From contig JACDGH010000182.1 of assembly GCA_013815395.1 (NCBI GenBank), forward strand, positions 1-5,649: 5,649 nt of DNA, read 5' to 3'. How positions within the stretch are numbered: the first letter of the stretch is position 1; every line of letters starts with the position of its first letter. The notes below the pieces were generated by a model, which searched no databases, was not told the DNA's origin, and worked only from the letters and a program-made list of their open reading frames with translations. This DNA comes from Parachlamydiaceae bacterium (lineage in GTDB: Bacteria; Chlamydiota; Chlamydiia; Chlamydiales; Parachlamydiaceae). Shown in pieces: positions 5,554-5,649 of the stretch. A program made the position numbers and the translations under genes.

Positions 5554-5649
5554 GTCGAAAGAAATCGCAATCCATCGCTATACTTCCCGCGAGGTATAAC
5601 TCATCATACATTAAAAACGCAAAAATATTATATCGCCCATCCGGGGCAA
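5520..5649 (+). CDS. Possible 5' end of a further gene, cut by the window edge
   Basis: ATG at 5520-5522 is preceded by AAAGGA (5505-5510) at a 9-base distance. The frame stays open for 43 codons to the end of the window, starting MGLYPFNNFLWCRKKSQ. The segment SIAILPARYNSS (residues 17-28) looks like the first beta strand and loop of a nucleotidyltransferase such as CMP-KDO synthetase (IIPARYxSxR), but the R.PGKP that should follow is missing, so this resemblance may be chance. Both the ribosome binding site and the ATG lie in the hairpin at 5502-5553. A 43-codon open stretch can arise randomly. If real, the gene would follow rtpR by 28 bases. Confidence 0.25.
   Translation, partial: MGLYPFNNFLWCRKKSQSIAILPARYNSSYIKNAKILYRPSGA
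5579..5598. repeat. Small 8-bp hairpin
   Basis: TATACTTC (5579-5586) pairs with GAGGTATA (5591-5598), with one G-T pair, around the 4-base loop CCGC. It lies within the possible frame starting at 5520, so it may be incidental. On the minus strand a perfect TATAAT (5627-5632) lies upstream of it, but its -35 region would be outside the window. Confidence 0.3.

Noticed and set aside
5459..5649. Minus-strand open frame entering from the right end, about 63 codons
   Set aside because: It overlaps the end of rtpR antisense, runs straight through the hairpin, shows no recognisable family pattern and has no visible ribosome binding site.

Overview
The window looks like chromosomal DNA of an environmental, amoeba-associated (Parachlamydia-type) member of the Chlamydiae. 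The base composition is moderately AT-rich. The ribosome recycling factor has the 'VYG..MR..D.A.I' type of sequence that I associate with chlamydial RRFs, in place of the usual 'YYG...PL.Q.A'. The UMP kinase also fits. This placement rests on recall of protein families and not on a search. The presence of a B12-dependent (class II) ribonucleotide reductase is unlike the pathogenic Chlamydia, which use the class Ic NrdAB enzyme, and points to an environmental lineage.

Left part (1-2006), all genes on the minus strand. Positions 1-401 hold no convincing gene but contain several inverted repeats. Next come tRNA-Lys(UUU) at 402-475 and tRNA-Glu(UUC) at 484-558, 8 bases apart and probably one transcript (Glu first). 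Upstream of them lie frr (ribosome recycling factor, 682-1233) and pyrH (UMP kinase, 1260-2006), transcribed as pyrH-frr with a 26-base gap. A perfect 11-bp hairpin 13 bases past frr probably ends that operon. All of these genes serve translation or nucleotide supply.

Middle (2007-3183). A divergent intergenic region of about 200 bases separates pyrH from a plus-strand gene, 2209-3183. It carries a strong extended -10 promoter for that gene and two ACATGT palindromes 22 bases apart. The gene encodes a 324-residue, very acidic, predicted cytosolic helical protein that I do not recognise. The usual rpsB-tsf genes are not found directly upstream of pyrH.

Right part (3184-5649). A 295-base intergenic region leads into rtpR (3479-5491), which encodes a complete 670-residue monomeric adenosylcobalamin-dependent ribonucleoside-triphosphate reductase with all five expected functional cysteines. 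Between a sigma70-like promoter and the start codon are two 16-base sequences matching the NrdR box, 31 bases apart start to start, so the gene is very likely under NrdR (dNTP-sensing) repression. After rtpR comes a long hairpin, 5502-5553. It is either the terminator or a structure sequestering the ribosome binding site of a possible further reading frame that starts at 5520 and runs off the window.

The strongest non-routine signals are the tandem NrdR boxes before a class II RNR and the unrecognised acidic protein. I saw no CRISPR array, insertion sequence, phage gene or defence system, and no cobalamin riboswitch. I do not think the window holds a novel multi-gene system.
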